64,000 nt of DNA. Origin: Phlyctochytrium arcticum (taxonomy: Eukaryota > Chytridiomycota > Chytridiomycetes > Chytridiales > Chytridiaceae). A model generated the notes under the pieces. It did no database searches, had not been told where the DNA came from, and was given only the letters and a program-made list of their open reading frames with translations. Numbering within the stretch: the first letter of the stretch is position 1; each line of letters opens with the position of its first letter. Location: positions 558,001 to 622,000 of the forward strand of contig JAHLKI010000017.1 in the NCBI GenBank assembly GCA_025602905.1, written 5' to 3'. Position numbers and translations under genes: made by a program. Shown piece by piece: positions 25,421 through 37,851 of this stretch.

Positions 25421-25721
25421 TTCGGTTTGGGCGAACTTGCGAGTTACAGCTTTTTGAGTTGGTGGGTCGCCAGATAAACTGTGGCGAGTCTTCTATGTGG
25501 TCTTCTGCACGTCTTCCACCTCCCAACGAACTGGAGTTCTTCCTTGTGTCTACCTTGGTCTTCCGCGATAAATTCGTTGCCGACCCAGGTTGCCGACGTT
25601 CGTCGACTTGAAATGGACGTAGTGGCACAGTTTTCGACCTGGTGACAATATGGATGCCTCGGGGATGCCCTGCACTCTTTTGGAGGTTGTGAACAAATTG
25701 TCAACTTGAAACCACAACGAT

Positions 25722-27137
25722 ATGGGCAACGAAACACTTTCCGAAGTATTGGCCCGACATAAAAAGGAGGTCAAGGATCTCCAGGGAAAAGTGACCGCCT
25801 TGAAAAAATCAGTTGGTGGTAATAAGCAGAAGGTAAATGTCCATGACAAGCGTCGGAGTATAAACATTTGATTGACCAGAATTCTGCTAATGACAGAAAA
25901 AAGAGGTCCAGGCAGAGATTGTTATATTAGAAAAACAGTTGGAACAGCGACATGAAACCGAGAAGGCAACAGCGGAGAAGGACTCACCTACATCATCTCC
26001 AGCCGAGGAGGTTCGGAATACAATAGATCATCTAATCCGAAGGATCTCATGTTTTATCCAATCCAATGTAGCCTGCAAATAGCGCTCTCGACGATGACTT
26101 TTCCCATCTGACTCTTTCCAGTGAGCTCGATGAAACTTCATCTTTACCCCCTACCCCGAATCCCGCACAAGAACCACCATCAGAACGAAGCAAAAAGCCC
26201 AACAAGGCCAAACTACGGAAGGTTAGTCAAATTTTGGCATCTTGATTGGGAGCAGGTCGGTACCATTAAACCTTGCGCAGCTCCGAAAGGAAGCGGAATT
26301 CGCTGAGCAGCGAAAGCTAGCTGCTGAAGAAGCTGCCGAAATGACTAATCACAAGAAGCTCGAGGATCAGGCTCTGGAACGATCCATTGAGAACATGGGA
26401 CTGGAAGTGCAGCGGGTAGGTGTGAACTACAACGATGCAATCAATATGCTAACGACAGTACTGCATACGCAGATCGCACCTGATGGACACTGGTAAACAT
26501 TTACTCCATCGCATCCACCTTGCTCCGTCACTCATACGATCGTTTAGCATGTACAATGCACTGTCGGATCAAATTTCCCGCGTCAGCGATGAGAAAAAGG
26601 TAAGCAAAAAATGCACACCAAGATGACATCCGCCATCACAAGATCTTAACGCTCTGCTTCAGTCATATCGAGATTTGCGCCGTGAAGCAGCTGCCTATTT
26701 GCGCTCCCATGCTGACGATTTTATGCCCTTCATGGTCAGTAAGGAGGGCGACATGTTGACAAAAGAAGAGTATGAGAAATACTGCGACAGTGTGGCAGAA
26801 ACTGCCGAATGGGGTGGTCAACCCGAGGTAATATAGTCGTTTTTCGCACCTCAACGCGATATTGAATATAGGACGTGTAGTTGCGGGCGCTCTCCCAATC
26901 GTTGCGCCGGGAAATCCATGTTATTCAGGCAAATTCTCCACCAATAAAACTGGGAGAGGAGTTTGCTAGCGCTGATAAAACCCCGTTGATAATATCGTAA
27001 GTAGTTGTCCCACCGGCGAGATGCATTATGGAGGTCTGACGGCGCATTCAAGTTACCACCGACACTATTTTGGACTGGGAGAGCATTATAATTCACTACG
27101 ACCATCGACCGCGAGGGCAACTGATGGGACGAGCTAA
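25722..27137 (+). CDS. OTUD6-type OTU deubiquitinase
   Basis: Cysteine protease that removes ubiquitin, of the OTUD6A/B group linked to translation and ribosomal proteins. The N-terminal half is a charged coiled coil (ETLSEVLARHKKEVKDLQGK; KKEVQAEIVILEKQLEQRH) like animal OTUD6B. The OTU domain starts at about 26380 with IENMGLEVQRVGVNYNDA. The catalytic motif is PDGHCMYNAL, with an intron splitting the Cys codon (26493-26548), and the catalytic His is in YHRHYFGLGEHYNSLRPS. Exons include 25722-25832, 25897-26010, 26083-26221 and at least five more; stop TAA 27135-27137. Oddity: exon 2 ends in phase 0 but exon 3 needs two more bases to stay in frame, so a micro-exon, an unusual splice site or a frameshift must be present there. 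Confidence 0.85.
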
Positions 27138-27336
27138 CTTCTCTGTAAAAGAACCTTCGTAGTAGACGGATTCGGCAGCCACCGTCCGTCGGGCTATGAT
27201 GGGCTGACAATTATGGAACCTTGCGCGAGGCATATCCAAGTTAATTACGGTAATTATTTTAGGGAATCTGCGAAGAGGACGGATACTTTGTTGCAAATTT
27301 TTCTATGACGTGGAGTAGAGTAGCTTATAATACAAA

Positions 27337-28315
27337 TCAAACAATTCTTCCACCGCGCATCTCGAAGAATCTGTACATACGCAAATGAGACAAAGCGCTT
27401 TCTTTAAAACATGGGATATCAGCTTACCGCTTCAGATACGTGACTTGAAAGTAGCACACAGCGATCAAGGCACTTGTCTGCAGGAGCGACCAATAGAAAA
27501 CGCGAGACTTTGTACTTTCAGCGGCTAAATATCAAAAATGTTAGCAATGTCCAGCATTTTGACGTAAGATGGGGGTTGACGTACTCTCACGATGCCGAGC
27601 TTCACGCGATTTCAAAAACGCGTGCTCATCACGTATTGCTCGGATGCCAACATCCAAGACGCGAATTTCAGTTTGTAGATTCTCGGTAGGATCGTCTATA
27701 GGAAATGTTAGCATTATCGGGAATCGCATTGAACACAAAGCGATTTTCAACTGACCAATGCTCAGCTGAAGTTCTTTTTCCTCGATTTTCCATTTTTCAT
27801 CCGGGCCGTGGACGGTAAAGGATACACGCTTTTCTGCGATAGAAGACATCTTCGACAGGGATTAGACATTTTTCTAGGGTTTTATCAGATAGATTGCAAA
27901 CCTTGTTTCCAAAGCAATAAGCGTAGACTCCTTCTGACTCTGCATTAAATCCTGCTGTAGCAAATGATTCTGCATGATTGGTGAAGATGGGACTGTCATT
28001 CGGATTAAAGATCTGTTTGATGACGGATGTGAGTTGAGCTAAACACGGGATGTCTCCCAATTCAGGAAAGCCTACCACAAAATCAATATCCAAACTTCCG
28101 CCATCTTGAACTTCATATGAGATATCCAAGCGGTCTTGTGCAAATAATCTTTCGTTGAAGCATTGTTCTGTTCTAGGTGCGACGTGAATGGTAAATGTAT
28201 TATGAGCTGTAGCGGTTTGGAGACGGGTGGCCAAGATTACAGCCAAAGCTAATAGGGGGGCAAAGCTTTTGGAAGGGACCTGCCACCGCAGTGCGCCTGA
28301 TGCTGGTCTTGCCAT
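27337..28315 (-). CDS. p24/emp24 family cargo receptor (TMED)
   Basis: Type I membrane protein cycling between ER and Golgi in COPII/COPI vesicles. ATG 28315 opens a basic leader and signal peptide (FAPLLALAVILATRLQTATA). The GOLD domain follows: FTIHVAPRTEQCFNER, LDISYEVQDGGSLDIDFVV, then GVYAYCFGNK joined through a 55-bp intron to MSSIAEKRVSFTVHG, with the two disulfide cysteines present. A coiled coil (ENLQTEIRVLDVGIRAIRDE, LKSREARHRE) leads to the membrane span (FYWSLLQTSALIAVCYFQVTYL) and the cytosolic tail KRFFEMRGGRIV, containing the FF export motif. Five exons; stop TGA 27339-27337. The tail lacks a terminal KKXX. Converges with the OTU gene. Confidence 0.88.
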
Positions 28316-28627
28316 GACGGTCAATCGCGATCTTGCACTAACGCTGCTTTGCTGTTTCGCCGGCGAGCGGAAATGGGAGACTTCCCAAAACGGTTTCATG
28401 ACAACTTTATCACCACGTTATCATCCCGCCGCCCGCACACAGCCACCGGATGGACTTGAAACGCTTGGCACTCCTGGGCCGCAATTAAAAGCTCACTCGA
28501 GACTTTGACCGTTCTGCGAATCTGAGTGGTGGCAACTGCGCAGAGGAATGGTTATATAGCGCCTACGGAGGGCCCTGGAACGCTCTTGACTCTTCATCAT
28601 CCCAAGTTTCCCAACCTTTCCGCCAAG

Positions 28628-29275
28628 ATGAACTCTGTGCGATCTCTGTCAATTCTCGCGTATACTGTCAGTTTGGTGTCAGGCGTTCTCGCTCAAACCT
28701 CTGCTCCAACTCCTGCTCCCACTCCCACTCCTGCTCCAGCACCATCACCTACTCCCAGTGACACTCCTCCTACAAATGGCCGTAACAGAAGCGGCTTTAT
28801 ACGTGTGCCTGAGACGGAGGAGCAGCGTATCTACAGCATCATCGTAAAATCTCTTTTCCTAGCCATCTTTGTTGCGGCAGTAGCTTCCTTTGTTTTCGTG
28901 GCCTATCGCCGACGGAAGCAACAAAAGGCATACGACGCGCAACTCGTCGCAATGGGCTTTCCACCTGGATCAGCACAGTTCTACAATGCAAGCGCTCACA
29001 CACAAGCTCCGTTCTTCCCCCCTCCGCAACCAGGAAGTTACCCTCCGCATCAAGGAGGGTACCCCCCCTACCCTCCTCCTCCAGGACCACCTCTGGGCCC
29101 GAACGGAATGTCATATCAGTATTCGATGGATGAAAAGCCAAGCAATAACACGGGCAACCGACAAAATCCGGGAACGGGTCAGGGTGCTGGAGGAACAAAT
29201 AGGCTGTCAAGAGCTGCGGCCCCCCAGTTACCTCAACAATCCTTTGGCAACAGCAATAATAACTTTACACAGTAG
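28628..29275 (+). CDS. Signal-peptide, single-TM proline-rich surface protein
   Basis: An intronless 215-residue protein I do not recognise as a family. ATG 28628 follows CCGCCAAG. A signal peptide (SLSILAYTVSLVSGVLAQ) precedes a short ectodomain of about 35 residues made of Pro/Thr/Ser repeats (SAPTPAPTPTPAPAPSPTPS), expected to be O-mannosylated. Then comes one membrane span (IIVKSLFLAIFVAAVASFVFVAY) with the stop-transfer RRRKQQK, and a cytosolic tail of about 130 residues rich in Pro, Gly, Gln and Asn (PPYPPPPGPP, ending SNNNFTQ). The layout resembles small wall-stress sensors, but no WSC or other domain is present, so function is open. Divergent from the p24 gene across about 310 bp. The start used excludes an in-frame ATG 102 bp upstream because only the downstream one gives a signal peptide. 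Confidence 0.72.
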   Translation: MNSVRSLSILAYTVSLVSGVLAQTSAPTPAPTPTPAPAPSPTPSDTPPTNGRNRSGFIRVPETEEQRIYSIIVKSLFLAIFVAAVASFVFVAYRRRKQQKAYDAQLVAMGFPPGSAQFYNASAHTQAPFFPPPQPGSYPPHQGGYPPYPPPPGPPLGPNGMSYQYSMDEKPSNNTGNRQNPGTGQGAGGTNRLSRAAAPQLPQQSFGNSNNNFTQ

Positions 29276-29757
29276 TCTGTTGATTTCTCTGTAACTTTGT
29301 ATATCCCCTTTTGACACTCCATGCGACCTGTAGTATAGTTACTGGTACTTAGCCTTAGCCTACACATATCCTGTAAATAGCATCTTTTGTATCTCATTCC
29401 AGTCAAGTTACAAGTATCAAACATCGTTGATTGTCGAGGATGGAGTATGGAGTATGGAGTGTCAAGTACGTTTAAGGTTTTGCGCAGCAGTTCCGCTGCG
29501 CTTGTTTCGTCGAGCATGATGGGGATCCCCCGGTAAGTGACCGTAAGTCAAATCAAAATCAATAGTCAACTGATCTGGTCAATAGATGGACCATGTCGCG
29601 TATATGAGTGAGGATAGAGGAATCGGCGGTTGTCATGTCCAAAGCTCACGCAGTTAGCCACCCATCAATCAAATGGCTTTACATGCTTTACATGTGGAGA
29701 TCATATATTGTGCTAATAGCAGCCCCGAGCAAAAATAAAACTAAAATTTCAGAACAC
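29276..29757. other. Convergent 3' gap, 480 bp
   Basis: Between the stops of the surface-protein gene and DDB1. Contains a doubled GGAGTATGGAGTAT-like run near 29442-29460. No gene seen. Confidence 0.45.
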
Positions 29758-32700
29758 TTAATGAATTCTAGATAGTTCTTCAACGAGGCGTATCAGCTCC
29801 TCCAGAGACACATCTAGCTTCTTCATCCCATGCCCACTGCCACTACTAGCAGCGACTGCTGGTGCCGACTGCAACCCTGCTGGATGGGAAGTAACGTGGG
29901 CGGCGGCCGCAGCTACGTCCGCCGTTTTCCGTGCTCCATCGACTACAGCTTGCTGTTGCTCTTTGGATAAATCGAGGAATGACTCGATCAGGTCTCCGTC
30001 AAGAAAGTGCTCGGCAGGAAGCACGCGTCGTTGATTGTCAAATCGACGCCATCTACAACCGCAAATCAGTTTCTCCATTTTTCAAGGGTAGGTCACACAG
30101 GAGACTTACTCAGAATAGGCCAATCCTCCCACCCCTTTCACCACCCGTCGCAGATTCTCTTGCAGATCCCCTAACAGTCGTGCCGTAACTCCGTCAACAG
30201 TAGCGATCACCCCTATACTTCCAGTAACCGTCCCATACAACAGTGTGGGCTTGACCACTTGCTCCTGGTCGGGGAGACTCATAACCAGGGAGCCTGCCAG
30301 TGAAGCTCTCTAAGTATGGCATGGCGGATGTGCATAAACTCAGGGAAAAGAAAACTTACCGTGTCGGAAGCGATTAATCATTTCCCCAACATGGAATCGG
30401 CCGGCATTTTGAAGTCGCTTCCTCTCTTCCTCATCTTCCACATCACTTTGTCGTTTAAGTGCAAAGAGATTTCCGTAGTTTTCTGCTCCAATATACAAGT
30501 CATCCTCAATCGCCGCAAGAGCCGTCATCCAGTTGGCATCAGGATCCCGCGCAATAGGTTGCAGCGTATTCGTACGCGTGTCAAAACTGAACACGGAAAC
30601 AGATTTCATCAAGTCACCAATCAGAACAAACTCTCCATACACCACGAGGGTAAGGACAAGAATATGTCCGTGCTTTACACACGTTTCCGTAAGACTGGAT
30701 TTATTGGCATCCTGACCTTCCTCGGGATTTTGCCATGTGTAGGCGATAATCTTGAGAGTGCATGGGGCGGTATTAGAAGCTTGCCGTGTGTTAAATGAAC
30801 CAGTCGACCGCCGTTTACCTTGCTATTCACACCAGCTATCAGTCGTCCCGCAACAGCCCCCAAACAATAGACGCTCCCCCGCGTGTCCAGTTGCTCCACC
30901 AGGAAAAGCTTGCGATCCTCCGTGACCCGGAATATCAGGATTCTTCCTTTAGTAGGCTCGTCCTCGGACGGGAATACATATGCGGTGCCGACAATGAAAT
31001 AAACATTTGGATCATCTCCCAGGGCGGTTGACAGTATAGATTGTACGCTTTCGAACTTGTCCATCTCGAAACAATCTAGCTCTGTTCCATTATGCATATA
31101 TCAGGACCAGCACACGGAAGGATGTTAAAGAATATTAGCTTACGCTCAAAGAGTTGGTCATCCAGTAACTTGAAACTGGTCGCTTCTTCAAAATCTCCAG
31201 TCTCGTCACTTTGTTCCATTTTCAACGTCAACAATCCAAAGGTCCGGCTCGACTCCTGATGACTGATGCGACGAGCAGATTCTCCCAGTGGTACCTTTTT
31301 GATATGAAGTTTTTCAATTGCTTCGATGGTACCGACTTTGAGCGATCCTTCCGTCACCAATGCCAGAGCTTCGCCGTCAAAATTAAAGGGGCACATATGG
31401 CTCACTTCCTGAAAACCAAACAGTCATTTAATATGCGAAATACGACGTTAATTACAGAATGATCGTACTTTCAAGTTGACATTCGAGTAGAGCAATTTGC
31501 CGCTGTTGGTATGTATGACTGTGGGTCGGTCCGAGGACGCGAAAACGTGAGTTTGCCCTTGAGATCGGAATGGACATAATGTGATGGGTTGATTTCCTAG
31601 TGAAATTTTCTTCCGGTCCCGAAGGGTGCCGGTCTTCTCATTCAGGTTGAACGTAAACAGCTGTCCGTCCCCTGTGTTGCAAAACAATGAGAATCCATGA
31701 TCGAGCTATTGGGTCGAATCGCGCGACTACATACCGAGAGCGGCGAACGAATAGTGAACGTCGTTCATTTTGACGGTCAGGACTGATCGTGGAATCGCTT
31801 CTGCAATAGGCAGGACATCCTTTCAATATGCTTTCTGGACACGCCCACAAAAAGAAATACCTGTTTCCAGTAACTGTTTGTCCAGTGTTCGCATAGTCGG
31901 AAGCTCAATAGTCAGGACACTAATCTCCGTCCACAACCCGACCAGCCCGATCCGTGAGGCCTCAGTTTGGCCTGACTCGGTGAAAATGTTGATGCAAGCT
32001 ATCTCGTGCTCCAGCTGTGTCCGGCTATCGCATAAAGTCAGCATCATGGCGTATTGCCCGTCAACAATCACATTTGAACTAACGCTGTCTCTCGAAGTTG
32101 TGCTTCCTCGATTTCCAAGTGAACGAGAATACCTTCATCCAACGCTACGACAACTTGAAAGGGCGATATAGAGGCATGTCGGATGCGCGCAGGTTGATCT
32201 GGGGACCACTTGTGGACAAGTGTTCGGTCTGATGTACGGATCAGAAGAACGCCACTAGCAGTAACCTTGAAAAGATGTCATCTACTGAACAAGTAGCCTG
32301 GACGACTTAAAAAGTTTGACATACCTGGACAATATTGTCGTTGATGACATTGGCACACGCGAGGGTGCTCTCGGTCAAGCAGAAACCACCTGCATCCTCG
32401 TCCTCAACTGGCGCTAGCCCGCCGTCCTCCTCTTTTGCTTGTATCTTGGTCTCCGAGATGAAAGACAAGACAAGCATGGAATCCTCGCTGAAGGTATGTA
32501 AGCAATATGTCTGTATTTCTTGTGTAAAGGCTTCTCACTAACCTTGTATCGTACGAAGGCCGCAATGACCAGATTCCATTCAGCTCAGGGACATCGTTCA
32601 ACGTGCCAACCACATCGATTCCAATACCATTTCTGACGATTCGCAGCGACCCATCCTTGTATGCCCCACAACATGCGACCACTTGCCCCTACGCGTGAAA

Positions 32701-34256
32701 CTTAAAAATCATCTCTAAAGTATCCTCCACACAACACAAACCTGTCCTTGCTTTTCAATATCCACAACGCAGAAATCGGTGATGGGTGCCAAATTCTCAA
32801 ATTCCGTAGTAACAGTCAAATATGCGCCATCCGGTTTCCTTTCAGTTGAAAGTTGCAACAGCTGGGAGTCTCCAAAATGTGAGCCAACATAAACGTATCC
32901 GCTATCAAGATAGGTAATGGACGACGGTTGCGAAGTCTACACACGGTGTCATCAAGAGCTATCGGATAGTAGAACAATAGGCTTTCCTACCTCCCCGAGC
33001 AATTCCAGACGTAAATCCTGCAAGACGCCTTCCTCGGCAAATAAGATCAGTGCATAAAGCTTTCCCATATGGTCTCCTAGCAGATATCTTGATCCCTCAG
33101 GGTCTATTTTGTTCCAACTGTGCGAGAGGCGTCAAAAATTGTCGCTTCGAGTGTGGAGCGCCTCACTCACCACTTCATGATTGTCGGACGCATTGGCACA
33201 GAGATGATCTTGTCTGTTGATATGGCTGTGATAACCTCTTCGCCTAAAACAACAGCGCCACCACCTGAATTGAGGTATTGGATGAGTAAATGTCGCTCAG
33301 CCAGCATGACAAGATGCTTACCCATTGAGTTGGGAACCGGAATAACTAGATTCGCTCCAGCTTCGATATGAGCGGGTTTCAGCTCATTGTACTCTTTAAA
33401 CTCCCCAGCATTGACGTCGACATGATATGTTTTGAGATGTCGAGCACCTTTGGCATCTTGATGTAGGACTGCAAGCAACGGATGGGAGCTACCCTCTGGA
33501 GCATCCAGAAATTCAATTGCTATGACAAGCAATTCCTCCAATCTGCCACATCACAAAGGACATTAGCACACGAGAAGGCTGGCGTCGCGGCAGAGCATTC
33601 TCTGTGAGTACCTCAGATTGATGGCGCGCAGCTCCATGAGGTTGCGATTGCCTGGACCCTTTTTTGAATGTCCTGAACCCTTCCTTCCCGAAGATAGCTG
33701 GATCACTTTGAATAAGCCTTGATACAGATGCAGACCCAACATTCGCTCCCCGGGATCCACAAGTCCAATTTGTCCTAGATCGACTGGTCGGCCCGTTCTA
33801 TCAGCAATATCACCATTGGCTTCCGTAACGAGTTGATGTGTGATGGCATTGTAGGAAAGAACAAAGAACTTGTATGTGTCGGTCGAGATGAAGAGAAAGT
33901 CGGTATCTCTCTCCTATTAGGGTGCGATTAGAGATCATGTCATACAAAGGCCTTCAACGATCTTACCTGATGACGGTATTTCATCAAGGTCGAGATACGG
34001 CCATACACTGGGACGTCCAGGAGAAGCCGTAAAGACTTTGCCGTACCTTCATATGCATCATCCACTAGTAGATGCACTTCAAAATGGGTTGCTTTCCTGT
34101 GGGTTTATACTGTTAGCGTGCGCCATAATAAATCACACTGGAAACATACGCAACAATGAGGTTGACATCGTCTGGACCGGTAAAGTTGGCCCGCAACGAG
34201 TGCGAGACCGAGTCTGACTTTCGGGCACTCACAACGTAAAACTCGGGGTCTGCCAT
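29758..34256 (-). CDS. DDB1: DDB1 homologue, CUL4 ubiquitin-ligase adaptor
   Basis: Large beta-propeller adaptor of the CUL4 ubiquitin ligase, used in UV damage recognition and cell-cycle proteolysis. ATG 34256 gives [20 protein letters not shown], matching the YVVTAQKPTAV start of DDB1. Further on come [25 protein letters not shown] and [13 protein letters not shown], then [44 protein letters not shown] blade sequence near 30820, and [12 protein letters not shown]. The C-terminus [12 protein letters not shown], stop TAA, is nearly the family end (LIKVVEELTRIH). Roughly 15-18 exons; not every limit is resolved, but total coding length fits about 1,100-1,150 residues. Budding yeast lacks DDB1; fission yeast and filamentous fungi have it. 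Head to head with RNR1. Confidence 0.9.
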
Positions 34257-34567
34257 GGTCAGGGCGCTGGCCAGTATATGTATGTTATTTCCTAATTGTT
34301 TTCCAGTGTTCCAAAATCTTGCCTGTCCAGAACCCAGGTAGAAACTTGAACGATCGACTTTTGATATGACCAAAATGGGAACTTGTATGTCATCGCTTTG
34401 TGGGTGGCACAGTCATGCAAGTGCTCATAGTTCCGATTTCCGACGGCAAGCGAAAGACTTCAGTGACAAACCGCAATTAGAAAGTCGCCGCGGAAGAAGG
34501 ACATGTTATAGGGAAATTGGTGAAGCTCCAGCTCCATAACATTATTTAAAAGAGTCAACCAAACGAC

Positions 34568-34725
34568 ATGTTCAAGCGAGAGCTTTCCGGCGAGCCACAC
34601 TCTTCCCCCATTCAGAAGCGACCAAAACCGACAGCTGCTCAACCTCCTCACACTTTGCCCCAAACTGCCAACACTGAATCAGACAATGAACTTTCCCCAA
34701 TAGAGATAGTAGACATAGATGTAAG
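34568..34725 (+). CDS. Short ORF in the DDB1/RNR1 shared promoter (doubtful)
   Basis: Starting at ATG 34568, about 50 codons read a Pro/Ser/Lys-rich disordered peptide ending in PIEIVDID, then a strong donor GTAAGT. The end resembles a SUMO-interacting motif (hydrophobic run IEIV followed by acids). No clear acceptor follows: the nearest AG leaves only a 26-bp intron. It could be a first exon of an unresolved gene, a leader ORF or chance. Confidence 0.25.
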
Positions 34726-34864
34726 TCGGCGTTTGTTCTTGAGCAGGACATGGGCGAAATGCCGGCAGGGCACTGCGCAAGGCCGATCCAAAGCGGTTTG
34801 AGTGCGCTGCAGTGACAAAAAGCGTCCGAGACTCGCGGACCTGGACACCCAACTCCGCTCGGGT

Positions 34865-34920
34865 CGCTGTCCGGACAGCGGACTTTGGGATCCATTTGTA
34901 ACAAGGCCAGCCGTATAAAA
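34865..34920 (+). promoter_or_regulatory. RNR1 promoter: 16-bp palindrome and TATA box
   Basis: CGCTGTCCGGACAGCG is a perfect 16-bp palindrome (34865-34880); TATAAAA follows at 34914-34920, about 200 bp before the RNR1 ATG. Position and spacing suit a TATA-type regulated promoter. The binding factor is unknown. Confidence 0.5.
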
Positions 34921-35116
34921 GAGCCAAACCTTCCTCCGCTCCCCCCTCGCCATTGTCGTTCTCCGCAGTCGTTGGTTTCCACCCTCGGCTTCCTATCCTC
35001 AACCCCCTTCATCAACACACGTTCCCTAAACTCCCTGTCTTTCTCAGAACCCATCAAACCTGCAAGCACCAACACCTCCTCCTTCCTCTCCCTTCTCCAC
35101 CTTCACAGAGGACGAC

Positions 35117-37851
35117 ATGTTTGTCTTCAAACGAAGTACGTATGCATGCGACATCATACCCTCCAACAGCCATCTCACGTCCCTCTCCAGATGGTCGCCG
35201 AGAGCGTGTCGCGTTCGACAAGATCACATCGCGGATCATGAAACTCTGCTACGGTCTCGACATGAACTTTGTCGACCCCGCTGAAGTTGCGCAAAAGGTT
35301 GGTTCGTATGAATCACCCTATTTCACGCGCGATCTCACTCTCGGTAAAGGTCATCACAGGTGTCTACCAAGGAGTCACCACCGTAGAGCTGGACAACCTC
35401 GCTGCGGAAACGGCAGCTTACCTTACGGTATGTTTACTTGGGCAAGCTATGCATGCGCGCGGTACCAACCGGTTACATGTAGACAAAGCACCCGGACTAT
35501 GCCATCCTTGCCGCTCGAATTGCCGTCTCCAACTTGCACAAGGAGACCAAGAAGCAGTTCTCTCAAGTCATCGAAGAGCTCTACACCTATGTCAACCCGA
35601 AGAACAACAAACTTTCTCCCATGGTGTCAGAAGAGACATATAATCATGTCATGAAGCACGCCGAGCGCCTCGACTCAGCCATTATTTACGATCGTGATTT
35701 CAACTACAACTACTTTGGTTTCAAGACGCTGGAGCGCTCATACCTTTTGCGTGTCAATGGCCAAGTCGCGGAACGCCCTCAACATATGCTGATGCGTGTC
35801 TCTGTCGGTATTCACGGAGACGATGTTGATGCCGCGATCGAGACGTACGAATACATGTCCGACAAATACTTTACCCACGCCTCTCCCACACTCTTCAACG
35901 CCGGCACGCCCCGCCCACAATTGTCTAGTTGCTTTCTCCTGACAATACAGGATGATTCTATCGAAGGCATCTACGACACTCTGAAAACTTGCGCCATGAT
36001 TTCCAAGACTGCCGGTGGTATCGGTATCAACATCCACAAGATTCGCGCGTTGGGCTCATACATTGCTGGTACCAATGGTCACTCCAATGGAATCGTTCCC
36101 ATGTTGCGTGTTTACAACAATACTGCGCGTTATGTTGACCAGGGTGGCAACAAGCGACCGGGTGCCTTTGCCATCTACCTCGAACCGTGGCACGCAGATA
36201 TTTTTGAGGTATGTACCTTCTGCACTGTGACCTTGACTGCATTGACGCTAAACCGTAAAATCCATAGTTCATTGAGCTGAAGCGCAACACTGGAAAGGAG
36301 GAAAACCGGGCGCGTGAACTTTTCTACGCTCTTTGGATCCCTGATTTGTTTATGGAACGTGTGGAACAGAACGGTGACTGGAGCTTGTTCTGCCCCTCTG
36401 AAGCCCCTGGACTGGAGGAAGTGTGGGGTGATGAATTCGTCGCTTTGTATGAACGTTACGAGAAAGAGGGACGCGCAAGAAAGACGATCAAAGCTCAAAA
36501 GTTGTGGTATCACATGCTCGAGCTTCAGGTTGAGACAGGCACACCGTTCATGTTGTACAAGGATGCTTGCAACCGCAAGTCAAACCAACAGAACTTGGGA
36601 ACCATCAAATGTTCCAACCTGTGCACAGAAATCGTTGAATACTCATCACCGGAGGAAGTTGCTGTCTGCAACTTGGCATCCATTGCCCTTCCCACCTATG
36701 TCACCAAGGAGGACGGTGTCCCTACGTTCCAATTTGAGAAGCTTCGCGAGGTTACCAAAGTCATTACACGGAACCTGAACAAGATCATCGACATCAACTA
36801 CTACCCAGTACCTGAGGCTCGCCGTTCTAACATGCGTCACCGTCCCATTGGCCTGGGTGTTCAAGGTCTCGCCGATGCATTCATCAAGCTCCGTCTCCCA
36901 TTCGACTCTGATGGTGCCAAGCAACTCAATCGCGACATCTTTGAAACCATCTACTTTTCTGCTTTGGAAGCCTCATGCGAACTTGCCAAAGAGCTTGGTC
37001 CGTACGAAACGTATGAGGGCTCTCCCGTCAGCAAAGGCATTATTCAACCCGATATGTGGAATGTAAAGACGTCTGACCGATGGAACTGGGCAACCCTTCG
37101 CGCCAACATTGCAGAACATGGCGTACGTAACAGTTTACTTGTGGCGCCCATGCCCACAGCATCAACGTCCCAGATTCTTGGCAACAATGAATGTAAGTAG
37201 AGGTGTCAGGCCATGCCATTGTCTTAAGCTGACACGACATTTTCACAGGTTTCGAACCATACACAAGTAACATCTACACTCGTCGTGTGCTAGCTGGTGA
37301 ATTCCAGATTGTCAACCCGCATTTGCTCAAGGACTTGACCGAACTCAACCTCTGGAATGATAACATGAAGAACCGAATCATTGCAGATGGAGGTTCCATT
37401 CAGCGTATCAGCAGCATCCCTGATGATCTCAAGGCCATCTACAAGACTGTTTGGGAGTTGTCACAAAAGAAGATTATCGATATGGCTGTTGACCGTGGCG
37501 CCTTCATTGATCAGTCTCAGTCTCTGAACATCCATTTGGCCGACGCCAACTATGGAAAGCTTACTAGTATGCACTTCTACGGATGGAAGAAGGGTCTTAA
37601 GACGGGTAAGTTTGAGGCTAAAGCCACTGTTGGGTCTGGAACACGTTCTGATTTTCTGAATAGGAATGTACTACCTACGAACCCGTCCCGCCGCGGATGC
37701 TATCCAGTTTACAGTTGATGCTGAGCAGCTAAAGGAGTCCAAGGACTCGGCTGAACTGACGGATGAGGAACTTGCCGCCAAGGCTCAAGCCACGGCCGCC
37801 CTGCTCTGCTCACTAGACAATCCCGACTCGTGCGTCATGTGCTCCGGATAG
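35117..37851 (+). CDS. RNR1: Ribonucleoside-diphosphate reductase, large subunit
   Basis: Class Ia ribonucleotide reductase R1, which makes dNDPs from NDPs with the R2 radical subunit, in the cytosol. Seven exons: 35117-35135, 35191-35297, 35350-35427, 35483-36208, 36268-37192, 37249-37605, 37664-37851, giving 799 residues. The N-terminal ATP cone [20 protein letters not shown] is split after a 19-nt first exon. Active-site features are all present: the redox Cys in [11 protein letters not shown], the NLCTEI triad (Asn, thiyl-radical Cys, Glu), [32 protein letters not shown] carrying the second redox Cys, the radical-path tyrosines in [16 protein letters not shown], and the C-terminal swinging CxxC (SCVMCSG). 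A tail of about 50 residues rich in Ala/Glu precedes it. Stop TAG. Confidence 0.97.
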
